Shown one piece after another: positions 1 to 11,825 of a DNA stretch of 64,000 nucleotides. The DNA is taken from positions 47,929,976-47,993,975 of the forward strand of contig OZ029913.1 of the NCBI GenBank assembly GCA_964023275.1, in the 5' to 3' direction. Position 1 is the first letter of the stretch. Every line of letters begins with the position of its first letter. The position numbers and the translations under genes were made by a program. The DNA comes from Norana najaformis. Its lineage: Eukaryota; Annelida; Clitellata; Crassiclitellata; Hormogastridae. Below the pieces are notes generated by a model that was not told the DNA's origin, searched no databases, and worked only from the letters and a program-made list of their open reading frames with translations.

Positions 1-90
1 CCTGTCCCCACTGAACTTTGGGTTACGTATGGCCTGGAGACGAGTACAGAATAGAGACAGCTGGTTACGTGTTATGGAAACACGTTATGT
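1..90 (+). mobile_element. 3' end fragment of an I/Nimb-like LINE
   Basis: The first ~85 bases match, in opposite orientation, the segment at 6540-6620. That segment encodes the C-terminal end of a LINE reverse-transcriptase protein (residues like LNFGLHMAWR). The match is imperfect, so this is an old and separate copy whose remainder lies left of the window. Seen by direct comparison within the window; the family name is inferred. Confidence 0.6.
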
Positions 91-507
91 GGATCAGTGT
101 GATTGTGTTTGCCTCTCAGCTGAATGATCTTTTTACCTTACATGTGCAACCACACTTCTCATGAGTTTCTACAGAGGCATGGAAGCAAGTTACTGTTATT
201 TTATCATTAATGAACTCAAATGGATGGAGGAATAGATTGGCCCAATTGGCTGGCATTTAATAGGCAGCTTACCTTGCAAAAACAGTGCTCAGCTTTGTTA
301 AATGTCATTGTGCTTGCCAACTGCATGTCTAAAGCACCAGGTTGCTTGTAAATATATCTAAATATTTGTATAGGAGCTCTTAAGGATGTATTAAATATAT
401 GCCTACACCATGTACTGCCAGATCTTAGTCCCTTAAAACCAGTTCCTATTAAAATTAGTTTTGTAGTTCTAGTTAGTGTATTAAGGCGTTTTAATTGTTC
501 TTCCAAG
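91..507. other. Intron or intergenic sequence, nothing recognised
   Basis: No coding exon, repeat terminus or RNA gene stands out. A 96-codon antisense open frame here has no recognisable domain and I treat it as chance. The last ~20 bases form a pyrimidine-rich tract ending in AAG, the splice acceptor of the next exon. Confidence 0.5.
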
Positions 508-603
508 GATGGTGCTACTCCCTTGTTTAAAGCTGCTCACAAAGGTCACCTTGAAGTCGTTCAAGAGTTACTCAAATACAAGCCCAGTCTGGGTCTTTTA
601 CAG
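508..603 (+). CDS. Ankyrin-repeat gene, internal exon (one ankyrin repeat)
   Basis: A 96-nt phase-0 exon lies between a pyrimidine-rich acceptor (ttcttccaag) and a consensus donor (CAG|gtaagg). It encodes one ankyrin repeat: the DGATPLFKAAHKGHLEVVQ signature with the TPL turn and the GHLEVVQELL helix. Ankyrin repeats are helix-turn-helix protein-binding modules. The exons at 10782-10880 and 21888-21983 are also phase 0, also about one repeat long, on the same strand, and continue the protein to a stop. The upstream part of the gene is outside the window. I do not recognise the specific orthologue: only the last ~96 residues are visible, and they are generic ankyrin sequence. Confidence 0.9.
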
Positions 604-917
604 GTAAGGCGGCTTTTGCAGTGAATATGTATATGAACCTTCATGACTATATTGGTTGTTGTTGGCTACCAGTTTGGGTTTTAGAAAGCATCGTTGAGGC
701 CTAGTTTGCATGCACAGTGAAGACATAATCCATGATATTAGTCATTAACTATCAGTAGTCAAAGTGGGTGGTCCCATGTTATCTCATCAAAAGTTGTTAG
801 TGCATTGCTTGTTACAGAACTTAGACCAGAAAAACCAGTTTGATGCAGGTTGATCAACTAATGCATTGTGCATTACTGCAGTGATACTGAAGAATTTGTT
901 AGATTAGATTAAACTGT
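604..917. other. Ankyrin gene intron 1, first part, nothing recognised
   Basis: Intron sequence between the donor at 604 and the start of piggyBac copy A. No gene or repeat terminus recognised. Confidence 0.5.
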
Positions 918-1172
918 TTAATTGCAGTAATTGCATAGTTGCGTCATTCTGCCTCATGACAAGAATGCAGTAAAAGGTAGTGGGTGCATATTATTATCTA
1001 GACAGCTCTCAGCCTATCACAAGCATTACATTTTTGAAACCTTACATCATTTAGGCCGAGATAATATAATTAAGCACAGAAATAAGTGGAAGATATTTTT
1101 AGAATTGGATCGTAAACATGAAAATGAACCAGTCAAATCGGGCATTTAAAGTATGAATTTAAATTACTCAAG

Positions 1173-2790
1173 ATGGCGCAGCATGGCATTATAGGTGACA
1201 ATATTCCGCAAATGCTTGATGAATTGGTGTCAGATGATGACAGTTTCAACTCTTCTGACAATAAAAACCTGTCTGGTGCATCCAGTAAGGAAGATGAAGT
1301 GGTTTTGGCTGAAGAACATTCTGACATTGACACCGAGTTCACAGATGGCATCCAATACATGCTATCCAAACATGAAACTGGGTCACGTGGGTTGGATGCT
1401 GATGACTCGGTCGAGATAAACTGGACTGAAGAGATATAAGATTTTCCAGTTTCACCCCTAACTGTTCCATTTACAGGCGTCTGTGGCAGGCCAGCTCATG
1501 ATGCACCATTTTTGAACCTTTGTCATTGTTTTTAGATAGCAGTTTTTCATGTGCTAGCTGAACAGACCAATCTGTATGCTGAGCAGAGTAGGTCAGGTAT
1601 ACAGCAGAGCAAAATAAACCTTACTTCTCCTCTAGAGGTGCATGCGCTTGTCAGCATCAACATCATGTTGGGCTTCAATATGCAAACACAGTTGTATGAC
1701 TACTGGTCAACCGATACCTTGCTCAGTGATTCCTGGATTTCAGGGACAATGACAAGGGATCGGTTCATGGCCTTGAATAGGTACCCTCATTTGACAGACA
1801 GTACCCAGGCTCCTATAAGGGATGCTTCCAGTTATGACTCATTGTATAAAGTTCACCTTCTGGTAGATTGCCTCAGTTCTAGATTTGCAGAGTTCTTCAA
1901 GCCAGGGAAGAAGCTAAGTGTTGACGAGTCAATGGTTGGGTTCAAGGAAAGGTGTCAATTCAAACAGTATTTTTTCCAGAAGCCAACTGAATGGGAATTC
2001 AAAATTTGGACCATTGCTGCCTCAGAAAATGGGTACTTTCAGAAGTTTTATGTATATACTGACAAGGCCATTACCGCCGATCGGGCTGCCTTATTAAGAT
2101 GGGAGTTTGGTTTTTGGTTATGATGTTGTGACATTCCTGGCAAATGATTATCTCTGTGTCAGTCATCATATTTATTTTGACATCGTATTTATTTTGATAT
2201 TTCAGTTTGCTTCATTTATATGAGTACTTGCTTAGTCGAGTTACCTACTCCTGTGCAACAGTTATACTGAACAGAAAGGGGTACCTGACAATGTAAATTT
2301 AAAAAAAAACAAAATTGAAGCTAGAAGGAGAACTCGTGAAATACCAGAAAGGAGAAGTTCTCCTTTCTATTGCATTTCACAAAAGACAAATATCCTTTCT
2401 TTCAACTGGAACCCGTGCATGTGTCAGTTACAGCTATAATTGTCACATGGGTGGGTGGACTTGGGTAATCAGAATGCTTCTTATTACCCAGTTGGCAGGT
2501 CTGGTAATAAATGATGGCAGTACATTTTCTGGTGGGGAATAAATGTTGCCACTGTCAATGCCTATGTCATCTGGAAAGAAACTCCCCCAAAAGCCCAAGC
2601 TGATTTGGCAATTTCCAGAAAAAGGTCTAGAACAAAGCATCTACACTTCAGACAGGAACTTGCCAAAGAACTAAATGGAGGTTTCAGATGTGCTTGGCAA
2701 CTGACATTGCGGGCATATTCTTCACACGTGCTGGCCGGCAACGATGCTAAGTTGGATGCTTCCATATTTACCATGAGCAAAATTTTATAG
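1173..2790 (+). pseudogene. Degenerate piggyBac transposase
   Basis: The relic starts at ATG 1173 with an acidic N-terminal region (DDDSFNSSDN, repeated E/D). It continues as a clear DDE_Tnp_1_7 piggyBac core at 1551-2123: LSDSWISGTMTRDRFMALNR, YDSLYKVHLLVD, and LSVDESMVGFKER, which holds the first catalytic Asp. The second Asp block survives as YFD near 2177. The third block is at about 2450-2540 (VDLGNQNASYYPVGR, then a stop, then YIFWWGINVATVNAY). The tail at 2605-2700 ends RQELAKELNGGFRCAWQ. The pieces lie in different frames with several stops, so the gene is dead. Family membership is secure; in the normal motif VDLxDQ the second Asp is Asn here. Confidence 0.9.
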
Positions 2791-2984
2791 TGGTTCCACG
2801 AACCAGTGCTAAGTAAATAAGTAAGTTCCTGTTGGGTGTAATAAGGAAGGTAAGCAGTATAGCACATCAAAACAACTGTTGAAATTTTCATTCTAAATTG
2901 TCCTCCAAAAACTGCTCAGTCCAGTTTGTTGAGAAAGAGGAGTCAATCTAGGAAGCTTCCGCCATCTTCAAGGTGACCATCCAC

Positions 2985-4200
2985 TGTTGTAAATGTAATT
3001 GAAATCTGACATTTATAAAATGCCACTTCAAGAATAGACTCATCAGAGGTGCTCCCGACCCGAACCAGTGAGACCACTGTCAAATAATACAGACTTCAGG
3101 CGCTTGCGAAACTGCGGAAGGGACAAACTGAGGAATTCAAGCCGCAGCTCTCCAGAAAGGCGATTCCAGCTATTAGGTCCAACATAGGCAAAGCTTCAAG
3201 ACTGAGCTGTAGCAGTGCGCATACGAGGGACAGTCAGGAGTCCAAGGGAGGCCGACCGGAGAGTGCTATGGCCTGGAACCAAGGAGACCGAAATGCAGAA
3301 GTCCCTGATTTATGATGGAGCAGAGCCAACGAGACATATACGCATAAAGGTTATGATCTTGAACTGGATACGGTGCTGAATGGGCAGCCAGTGCAAAGTG
3401 TCCCACATAAAGGAAGTTATATAGCCATGCCTGGGGATGCCTCCAAGAAGATGGGCAGCAGCATTGAGAACAGACTGAAGTTTGGAAATATTGGCAAGTG
3501 AGACTCCAGCAAAGATAGCATTACCGAAAAGTCCACCCTAGTGCAGATAAGGGGCGTGAATTATAGTAAAAGCATGAAAGGAGAGGGAGCAGTGGATGGT
3601 ACGAAGCTGACGAAGGTGGTAAAAGCATGAGCGGGAGACACCGTTAAAATGATCGGTCAAGGAGAGTTCCTGGTCCAGGACAACCCCAAGATCACGTACG
3701 GACTTTGGAACAGAATAGAATGTCCGGAAACCCCTGGCATAAGGATGATGTATCAGTCTTAGCAAGCTGAGCATGACCATTAAGCCAGATGAACTGGGTC
3801 TTAGCACAGTTCAGTCGGAGGCGATTAGAGGACATCCACAGACCAAGGGCAGATGTTGCATCAAGAATACTCTCAACCAGAGAGGAAGCCGCTTCCGCTG
3901 GGCCATGAGCGAAGGCCTGAGTGTCGTCTGCATACTGATTGACAGCAACACCCATGGGAAGGAGAACCCATGCCAGGTCGGTAGTGTACAGAATGTAAAG
4001 GAGAGGGGCCAGGACAGAACCCTGAAGAAGGCCAAAAGGTATAAGGGACCAGGCGGAACGTGTAGGCCCAAAGATAACAGAATGAGAGCGGTCTGAGAGG
4101 AATGACTGAAACCAAAGAAGGGCATTATCAGTAATGCCAACAGACTGTTGATCCAGCACACTCAAGAATTCATCAGATCGACTCTTCAGAGCAGCCAAAT
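2985..4200 (-). mobile_element. CR1-like LINE, antisense, 5'-truncated
   Basis: Read on the minus strand from 4198, the frame holds the C-terminal part of a CR1/Jockey-superfamily reverse transcriptase: GLLQGSVLAPLLYILYTTDL, then the catalytic box as YADD (NQYADDTQAF). After a frameshift near 3700 follow VRDLGVVLDQELSLTDHFN and the thumb and C-terminal region. The 3' end near 2985-3060 has the short 'TGCCACTTCA...' tail seen in other copies here. It is inserted in piggyBac copy A, so it is the younger of the two. Confidence 0.85.
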
Positions 4201-4299
4201 ATTTGAATATGAAACATCAGCCTGTTTGCCTCTCTGTGTGCCTGGCTTGTTGTATTGTTTCTCTTGTTGCCCTGTTGTGCATGTTGCAGTGTTTTTGAT

Positions 4300-4388
4300 G
4301 TTGTGATTGTATTGCTGTGCATGTGCTTGAGAGATGGTGGGGTGGGTAGGCAACTTTGATTAACCCAAATTTTGCTTAGAAAGCTAGA
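4300..4388 (+). mobile_element. Middle piece of piggyBac copy A
   Basis: The segment around GGTGGGGTGGGTAGGCAAC matches the internal region of copy B (minus strand near 49980-50020), with the same flanking 'TTGTATTRCTRTGYATGTG'. It is stranded between two LINEs of opposite orientation, which shows that two independent insertions split copy A. The 100 bases before it (4200-4300) were not assigned. Confidence 0.6.
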
Positions 4389-4389
4389 C

Positions 4390-6465
4390 GGATGATCTGC
4401 CTCCCTTGGGCTCTGTGCCCTTTTCATACAAGAATTCACAATTCTTCTGGAAGCTACAACAGTCAACTTGTTATCACAGGTGATCTCAACGTCCACATGG
4501 AGGATGTCGACTCCTCGTGGGCTGAGCAGGTGAGACAGTTGATCTCCAGTTTTGGCCTGCTTGCCAGCATGTTGACTCGCTGACCCATTCCCACGGCAGC
4601 TGGCTGGATTTAGTTATCACTCGCGATGACCTCGGGCCGATTTCGCTCATGATCAAATCACCTTCGATCTCTGACCATGCTCCCTTGTCCTATGACATTC
4701 CGTTCATCTACACATCTCCACCCGTTACTTACATTACCTATAGAGGTTGCAAACGCTCAACCGAGATGTTCTACGATGGCGCCAGTATCGATTCGACAGT
4801 TTTGGAATGGTAACCGCCGCTGAACTCAGGTCACTCCTTCTGTCCTTCCAACAAAGACATGCTCTCTGGACCCGATTCCAACCTTTCTGCTTCAGGAGCT
4901 TGTCGATGATCTCCTTCCATTCCTACTCCGGCTCTAATTTATCGCTTTCCGAGGGGCATCTACCTCTTAGTCAGAAGCGGACTATCGTCAAACCACACCT
5001 TAAAATGCTCGGATTGGATCCTGAAGATGTCAATAGCTACTGCCCAGTCTCCAACCTCTCCAAAAGCCAACTGAATGTCCGGAAAGAGGGAGAGGGAGAG
5101 GGAGAGGGATCATCGAGAATATAGTCGCACTGCAGGCAGTCTTCTTTCTTGCCTCAAGTAAACTCATGCCAAAGCGTCAGTCCGGTTTTAAGAAGGGGCA
5201 TTCGACTGAGGGGGTGGTCCTTCGACATGTCTCCGACATCTATGATGCAATCGAAAGTCATGCTGCTTGCTCTCCTTGATGTAAGCACAGCATTCGACAC
5301 TGTGGATCATCAGATTCTCCTGACTCATCTCGAAACCTTGTATGGTTTTGCGGGCCGGACACTCGAATGGATACGCTCTTTCCTTGACAGGAGGGCCATG
5401 AAGGTTGAGGTCGGGACGGATGCATTGAGCTGGATACCGGTTCTTTGTGGCATGCCACAGGGTTCGGTTCTTGGGCCACTCCTCTACATACTCTATACTG
5501 CAGATCTAACCGAGGTCATCACAGCTCTCGGTGCACTGGTTCTTCAATATGCCGATGATGTGCGGATACGTGACTTGCCATCCATCTGACACCACAGCCT
5601 GTGTGTGTCTTGAGGGTCCAGACGGTGGTTACCAATATACAGAAATGGATGTCCTCAAACCGGCTTTGGCTGAACCTGGCGAAAACACAGTTCATCTGAT
5701 TCGGCTCTCGGCACAAGTTTCGGGACTTGGATCAAGATATGATTCTGGCAGCCTCTTTGAACTAGGTCTCGCTGCAAATGGTTCGTGATCTGGGTGTTTT
5801 GTTGGACGAAGAGCTGTCAATGGCGGGCCATATTAATTCACTTTGCAGGACTTGCTACTATGAACTGCGTCAGATAAGGGCTATACGTCGAAACCTGTCC
5901 TATGGCGCAGCTGTCACGCTCGGTCCATTCCTTTATCATCACATGTCTAGACTATTACAACTCCATCCTGGTTGGCCTGCCTAAATTCCGCATCTGTCAG
6001 CTCCAGTCTGTCCTCAACTGTGCTGCTCGGCTCGTCGCTGGTACGTCCAGATTCTCACTTATTTCTCCATACATGCAAGACACCCAATATTGGCTTCCAG
6101 CGGAGAAGAGGGTACAGTTCAAAATACTCAATGGTTGGCTCAGTGCCGGATTGTATCAGTGAGCTCATCAAGCAGGTTGCTGATCAACCTGGTCAACAGA
6201 GATTACGATCAGCGACACATGGTCAACTCATTGTACCACGTTCTGGTATATCTGCTCGGGCGGGCCGCACCTTCTTCACTGTGGGGCCATCTTTCTGGAA
6301 CACTCTTCCACCAGACATCCGATCCCTTGCCTGTTCAACAGTTCAAGAAACATTTTCTGCCCGTCTGAAGACGTTCCTGTTTAGAGACCGTTAGGTAGCC
6401 ATGCTGCAGCACCTTTGTGAGTTACTTAAAAGGCGCTTTACAAATTGAGTGATACATACATACAT
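4390..6465 (+). mobile_element. CR1-like LINE, sense, degenerate
   Basis: The order is endonuclease C-terminal piece at 4450-4600 (VITGDLNVHMED), then a fingers-region piece at 4747-5080, then the RT core at 5149-5589 ([42 protein letters not shown]). Frame-shifted C-terminal blocks follow at 5778-6394 (RDLGVLLDEELSMAGHIN, ending FWNTLPPDIRSL...LKTFLFRDR). The 3' end is the CR1/L2-style 'GGCGCTTTACAAATTGAGTGATACATACATACATA', which I read as the tail with a short microsatellite. Multiple frameshifts make it non-functional. An in-frame GAGGGA microsatellite sits at about 5089-5110. Confidence 0.85.
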
Positions 6466-6469
6466 ATGT

Positions 6470-8145
6470 CATCTGTGGCATGCTCCTGTCTGGAGTGTTG
6501 CCATTTTCCATAGCAGGTAGCCAGCCGTCTCTTCTGTGCTCATCTCCAGGCCATATGTAACCCGAAGTTCAGTGGCCGCAGGTCAGCTTCCACTGTTCTT
6601 GTCCATGGGCGTGCGACAGGTCTCTGCTGGCCTCTCAGAGGGCCAGAAATCATTGCTCGCAAGACCCTGACATGGTCCTGGTCACCTTCACAGTGCACGA
6701 TGTGTCTAAACAGCTGGAGCCTCCTTGTTTGAATCATCTCCAACACTGGGATGTGCATCAGGCTTCAGTGTAATTCTGTATTGGTGACTGTGTAGGGAAT
6801 GCACAGTATCCTTCTGAGGCACCACTGTTGGAAGACATAGAGTTTCATCTCCAGATCCTTCATAGGTGTCCAGATCCCTGCTCCATACAGGAGGGCAGGT
6901 AGGCAGGCAGTATTACAGCTTAAACAGGCAGAGTTTCATGTCCAGCTGGATGTTAGTGTTCCTTGTGTCTTGTTGTAGGCTGCTTGTGCAATCCTGGGCA
7001 TTGGCTGTGTGCCATTAATCCTCAGATCCACTGCCTCCATCAGCCTTGTCATGGGAACCAAGGTAGTAAAGCCCATGAACCAGCGCCATCTGGTTTTTTG
7101 CCACTGCGCATAGTCCGATATTGGGCATTGGTTCCTTGTAGTCGGGATTTTTGTTTTGGCCCAGTTGATCTCAAGTCCAACTTTATGTACCTCCTGGTTC
7201 ATTATCTCCAAGTACGTAACCAAGCTTTCAAGCATCTCAGCAAGGAGAGCCATGTCATAAGCATAATCCAGCTCAGTGAATGGAGTGGTTCAGTATGTGC
7301 ACCTGGCTGTTCTTGCTGCATGGTTTCCTTCATGATCATCCATGGGGCGCAGGAAGAGGTCTTGAGCCATTCTACAACCCTGTCGCACTCCGCTATCCAC
7401 TCTGAACCATTCTGATGTTACACCATCAATGCAGACTGCACTCATTGTGTCTATGTACAAATTCTTCATTAGACCAACAGTCTTCTCTGGCACCCTCTGA
7501 GACAGGAGCAGTCTCCAGATGGCATCATGATCAACGGAATCAAAGGCTGTCCTCTGATCAACATAGGCAATCCACAGTGGTAGTCATAACTCTCTTCTAG
7601 TTTGAATTATGTCGTTCATGGTGATTATGCAGTCAATAGTTGACCTCCGGGGGGTGAAGCTGCTCTGCTTCCTTCGTCTCAGCTGTAGCAGGTGCCTCTT
7701 AACCCTTGAAAAGAGGATGTTAGCAAAGACCTTGTTGGGCACTGATAGCAGTTTGATGCTGCAACAGTTCTTGCAGTCCCAACAGCTGCCCTTGCCTTTG
7801 TAGAAAGGGAGGATGATTCCTCTGGTCCAGCCACTCAGAACCAAGGCAGAGCTCTTAAACATGTGATTGAGCCGCTTTGTACCTGCTTCTCTCCAGCTTT
7901 AAGCATCTCGGCTGATGTGCGGCAGACTTTTGGGGCCTTACTATTATTCAGCCGTGTACTTCAGCAGCCACCTCATGTTCAATTGGTGGTAGGCAGTCAG
8001 TTAATGGATCAGCTTGCATAGTTTGCAAGCTTTGATCCAGTGTTGCAGGCGGCGGGGCATGGTTAAGGAGGTCTTCATAATAGTCCCTCTACCACTGGAT
8101 CTTATGGGTCTTATCACTCAGGTGGCCATTTGAGCTTTTTATAGG
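6470..8145 (-). mobile_element. I/Nimb-like LINE reverse transcriptase, antisense, degenerate
   Basis: On the minus strand four open stretches (7862-7584, 7493-7290, 7253-6936, 6758-6540) read in order through a LINE RT. They give GIILPFYKGKG with SIKLLSVPNKVFANILFSRV, then SGVRQGC, then LEINWAKTK, then the zinc-knuckle-distal end (LQLFRHIVHCEGDQDHV...ADLRPLNFGLHMAWR). The same C-terminal end occurs in sense orientation at 1-90. The RT catalytic YxDD box is not intact in the visible frames. The clade name is inferred from the GxxLPxYKGKG and RSTIDCI pattern. Confidence 0.75.
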
Positions 8146-8164
8146 GCTCAAAACTCATGGAATG

Positions 8165-10395
8165 TCTGAACAATGTCAAGACCTGGAAAGCTTGCAAATG
8201 TGATTGAAGAGATGAGAAGGACGAGCTTTGATATAATGGGGCTTTCAGAGATGAGATGATGGGAGAATGAAGATTTCATAAGCAAGGGAGTAAGACTCTC
8301 TGGAGGAGGAAAGAGTCAGAACGGCGTTGCCATACTGTTGAAGAAGATTGCCAAATGTGTATCCAAGATTGAAAGACAGGGAGACAGGCTGCTTGAGGTA
8401 ACAATACAAGCCAAGCCAGTGGACATTGTAATGATACAGGTGTACATGCCCACCACAACACATGAAGAGGAAGAGATAGACAATATGTATGAGACGATTG
8501 AGGAAGCATTGGATGGAACTAAAGGAACAGACTATGCAGTTGTAATGGGAGACTGGAATGCAGTGATTGGAGAGGGTGCAGATGGAAGATATATTGGAAA
8601 ATATGGTCTGGGGAAAAGAAACAGTAGAGGAAACGAACTAGTGGAATTCTGCAGGCAAAGGGAGCTATTTGTGACAAACACCTGGTTCCAACATGAGGAA
8701 AGACACAGGTACACATGGAATGCACCGGGAGATTTGGCACGCTACTAACTGGACTATATCATGGCTCAACTAAGATTCAGAAACAGCGTCAAAAACTCTA
8801 GAGCAATACCAGGAGCAATACCAGAATACACAGACCACAACTTAGTAGCCATGAAGGTCCACTTCCAGCTGAAAGTTGTTAAGAGAAAAAGGAAACCAAG
8901 ACAAAAATGGAACAAGGAAAAAGTAAAAATGAAGAACAAGGAACTAATGGAGAAGATAGAAGAACATCTAGAAGAATATGATGGCACCTCAACAGAAGAA
9001 AGATGGAACAGGCTGAAGAACACCATCATTAAGAATGTGACAGAAATTGTGGGTTTTAGTAAGCTACCATCTGCTCGAAAACCATGGATAACAGGAGAGA
9101 TGCTCTTGGATATGGAGGTGCAAAGAAAGTGGAAACAGAGCACAGAAGAGACAAGACAGGAGTATAGAAGATTAACTGACTCATGCTTCAAAGATTATGT
9201 TATGAATTCTACCAAAGAGAGTGCAGGCAAAGTAAGAAGCAATTGATTGCTTAGGTGATGACCATTTTGGATTCAGAAAAGGCAGAGGAATAAGGGACGC
9301 TATTGGGGCTTTAAGAGTGCTGACAGAGAGGAGTTGTCAACATGGCCAGGATGTGTATATATGTTTTGTGGACTATGAAAAGGCATTTGACAGAGTTGAC
9401 TGGCAGAGGGTAATGCAGGCATTCAGAAGACTGGGAGTGGATTGGAGGGACAGAAGGTTTATAGGAAATCCATACATGGGCTAGAAAATACAGATTAGAA
9501 TAGATGGAGAATATTCAGAACCCGGAAAACTAGACAGGGGAGTGAGACGAGGATGCCCATTGTCACCACTATTCTTCAACACCTACATAGAAGAGCTTAA
9601 CCGAGAGGCACTAGAAGATATGGAAGAAGGAATAAGTTTGAAGGCAGACTGGTAAAGGCTCTAAGATTTGCTGATGACCAAACAATGTTGTCAGGTGGCC
9701 AGGAGTTTCTGCAAAGAATGATGGACCATCTGCACACCATATCAATCAAGTATGTTATGAAAATAAACATCAGGACAAAGATCATGAGGATAAGCAAAGG
9801 AGAAGAAAGAATAGTAAGAATAAACATCAATGGTGAGAAAATAAAAGAAGTAAAAGAATTCTACCTGGGGAGTGTTGTCATACAAGATGCAAAATGCCAC
9901 AAGGAAATTAAAACAAAAATAGCATTGGGCAAAGATGCATTCTCAAAGCAAAGAGTTACTGAAAGGAAAATGAACAAGAACTTAAAGAAATGAATGGTTA
10001 AAACTCTGATATGGAGTGTCGTGTTATATGGATCTGAAACATGGACCATGAGAAAGGAGGACAGAGATTGGAGGCCTTCGAAATGTGGATTTGGCACAGG
10101 ATGGAAAAAGTTAGCTGGATGGAGCACATAACAAGAGGAGGTGGTGAAGAGTTGGGGAAGAAATATCTGTGATAGCTACAATAAAGAGGCAACAGAGAAA
10201 ATGGATTGGTCGGATATTGAGAGGGGACTCTCTCTTGAGAACACACCACTGAGGGCAGAATGGAGGGGAGGAGGACAATGCTGCTGGACAGGATGATGGG
10301 TGGATACAGCAGGCTGAAAGAAGCTCAGCACCAAGAGGAGTGGTGTCATCTGACGTTTGAACCTGCTTGAGGGCAGAGAACCAGAAGAAGAAGAC
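8165..10395 (+). mobile_element. RTE-like LINE with endonuclease and RT, internally deleted
   Basis: The endonuclease domain reads from about 8160 to 9246: DIMGLSEMR, GVAILLKK, VYMPTTTHEEEE, VVMGDWNAVIGEG, NTWFQHEERHRYTWNAPGD, then AIPEYTDHNLVAM with the catalytic D/H. After an abrupt jump near 9245 the RT follows with FGFRKGRGIRDAIGALRVL, YICFVDYEKAFDRVDW, RGCPLSPLFFN and a RFADD catalytic box near 9665. The frame is then broken again and ends in the ILWRGLWRR-like tail. The linker and RT fingers are missing between 9240 and 9260. The 3' end is near 10395 (GAAGAAGAAG). This is the last LINE before piggyBac copy A resumes. Confidence 0.85.
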
Positions 10396-10404
10396 ACTTG
10401 CTGT

Positions 10405-10694
10405 CACTCAAAATTTTTTCTATAGAGGCTGGAACATGAAAAAAGTAAAAAGTGGGGTGGGATCCAGTTTGGGGCAACTTTGGGTACTCCCAAAATTTTT
10501 GTATCAGAAACTAGACATTAGAAACTAGATGGGAGGAGATAAAATGCTAAAGAACGATGTTTCCTCATGTCTATAGGTCAAGAACTCACAGATATCATAA
10601 GTTGAGAATTACTTAATTAATAGGGCATGTTTAGGGAAATTTGCTCGTTGTCAGGGCCTACGCAAAAATAATTCTCTCGTCAGTTTTGGGATAT
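10405..10694 (+). mobile_element. Right end of piggyBac copy A
   Basis: This is about 290 bases matching the minus strand of 49055-49300 nearly end to end, including GGGGCAACTTTGGGTAC, GGAGATAAAATGCTAAAGA and the terminal CTCTCGTCAGTTTTGGG. A related but single unit is seen here, where copy B has three tandem units of this block. Confidence 0.75.
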
Positions 10695-10781
10695 GTAAGT
10701 ACTTAGTTTAAGAATTTACCTTTTGATTGAAAAAAATTCAACCAGCAACTTTCATGGTGGTTTCATTGTTTTCTGATCTAG

Positions 10782-10880
10782 AATGGAGAGAGTGCATTAC
10801 ATGCAGCTGCCTTGTTTGGACATTTAAAGGTTGTGCGAGAAATGGTGCAGGCTGGTGCAAAAGTGGATCTCAAAAATAAA
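10782..10880 (+). CDS. Ankyrin-repeat gene, internal exon (one ankyrin repeat)
   Basis: A 99-nt phase-0 exon lies between acceptor ctgatctag and donor AAA|gtaagc. It encodes one canonical repeat with NGESALHAAALFGHLKVV and the loop AGAKVDLKNK, so it continues directly from the exon at 508-603 and into the one at 21888. Introns on both sides are phase 0, so each exon equals roughly one repeat, a common architecture for ankyrin genes. No disabling change is seen. Confidence 0.9.
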
Positions 10881-10989
10881 GTAAGCACTGTCTTTATAGT
10901 TGTTGAGAGTTAACTTAGTCATGTGGTTCAAGCTAGCCATTGGCCAACAGATTGTTAGTTTTTGATAACTTTTTTGGTGTATTTAGCTG

Positions 10990-11825
10990 GACCAGCAGGA
11001 AGATTTGGGAGAAACGAGGGAAATACACAAGTGAGATTAACCTTTAAGTTTACAGCCAGCTATCAACAGCAGTTTTTATTCAGTTGATGGATACCATTGC
11101 TTCTAGTTCGTTTCATCGGACTTCTCATTGATGGTTATGGATGATCATATTTTGAGAAGGCCACAGACATTTCATTAGCCATGGAGGATTAATAGTCTGC
11201 AGTCTGGGCAACAAAAGCCGATTCATGCATCACATTGCTAACCTCCTGCTTTTTCAATTTGTATAAATCGTTGATACGAGCACTGATGACTTACCTCGAA
11301 GGCAGCGATACTTTATTTTCTTAGCCCAGTCCTCCAAGCCATCATCAGTCGTTATACCTGCATGATGCAATAGCATAATGGATTGTGCCCAATATATTTG
11401 GTGATGCTGTCATATTTTTCTTGGCTTGTCATTCTAGCTAAAGCTGAATTAGCGATGCCTGGCATAATTCTGGTTTTCCTTCCCCACTACGGATATCATG
11501 GCACAAATTGTTAACACATATTTTATGCGCAAGTGATGATTCAAGTTGCTTTGGTGATATTTAAACGCTCCCTTGCTATATTTACAAGCAACAATATCTT
11601 TTGTAATATTGTTTTTCCAACACTTATGCTCGTTCATAACGTGCAAAATCCTAGTAAAGAAAGAAATAATGATGTCCATCTGGAAGCATTACGAGTAAAT
11701 ATCACCAGATGCTTTGCTTTGGAATCAACAATTTTGATTGCATTAAAAATTTTAATCTGGGTTAAAAATTACGCGTTATTCACGGGTGTTAACGGCAACT
11801 AATCTAATTGACAGCCCTAATATTT
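10990..11825 (-). pseudogene. hAT-type (BED zinc finger) transposase relic
   Basis: On the minus strand 11679-11449 encodes a BED-finger-like block (CKYSKGAFKYHQSNLNHHLR). About 11330-11130 continues in broken frame with PSR.VISARINDLYKLKKQEV and HESAFVAQTADY.SSMANE, the pattern of the ZBED/hAT transposase N-terminal and first catalytic region. Stops and frameshifts are frequent. A probable terminus is at about 11797-11820, where the minus strand reads TTAGGGCTGTCAATTAGATTA, resembling hAT ends. The opposite end was not found. Family call is from motif recollection. Confidence 0.6.

Larger units (their letters stand above)
918..10694 (+). mobile_element. piggyBac-type DNA transposon, copy A, split by later LINE insertions
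   Basis: Three pieces align in order with the shorter copy on the minus strand at 49051-51016. They are about 918-2970 (left end plus transposase relic), about 4300-4388 (a short internal piece) and about 10405-10694 (right end). The gaps between pieces are filled by CR1-like, I/Nimb-like and RTE-like LINEs. The left end reads TTAATTGCAGTAATTGC where copy B has TTAACCCAATACAGACG, and the right end CTCTCGTCAGTTTTGGG mirrors the other terminus of copy B. Both termini are therefore eroded. The element lies wholly in ankyrin intron 1. Boundaries are approximate and come from within-window alignment by eye. Confidence 0.75.

Noticed and set aside
216..506. 96-codon antisense frame next to the first ankyrin exon
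   Set aside because: No domain, no codon or splice support, and it overlaps the acceptor tract of the sense exon.
5085..5112. GAGGGA repeat as a regulatory element
   Set aside because: A short microsatellite inside a dead LINE; nothing else supports a function.
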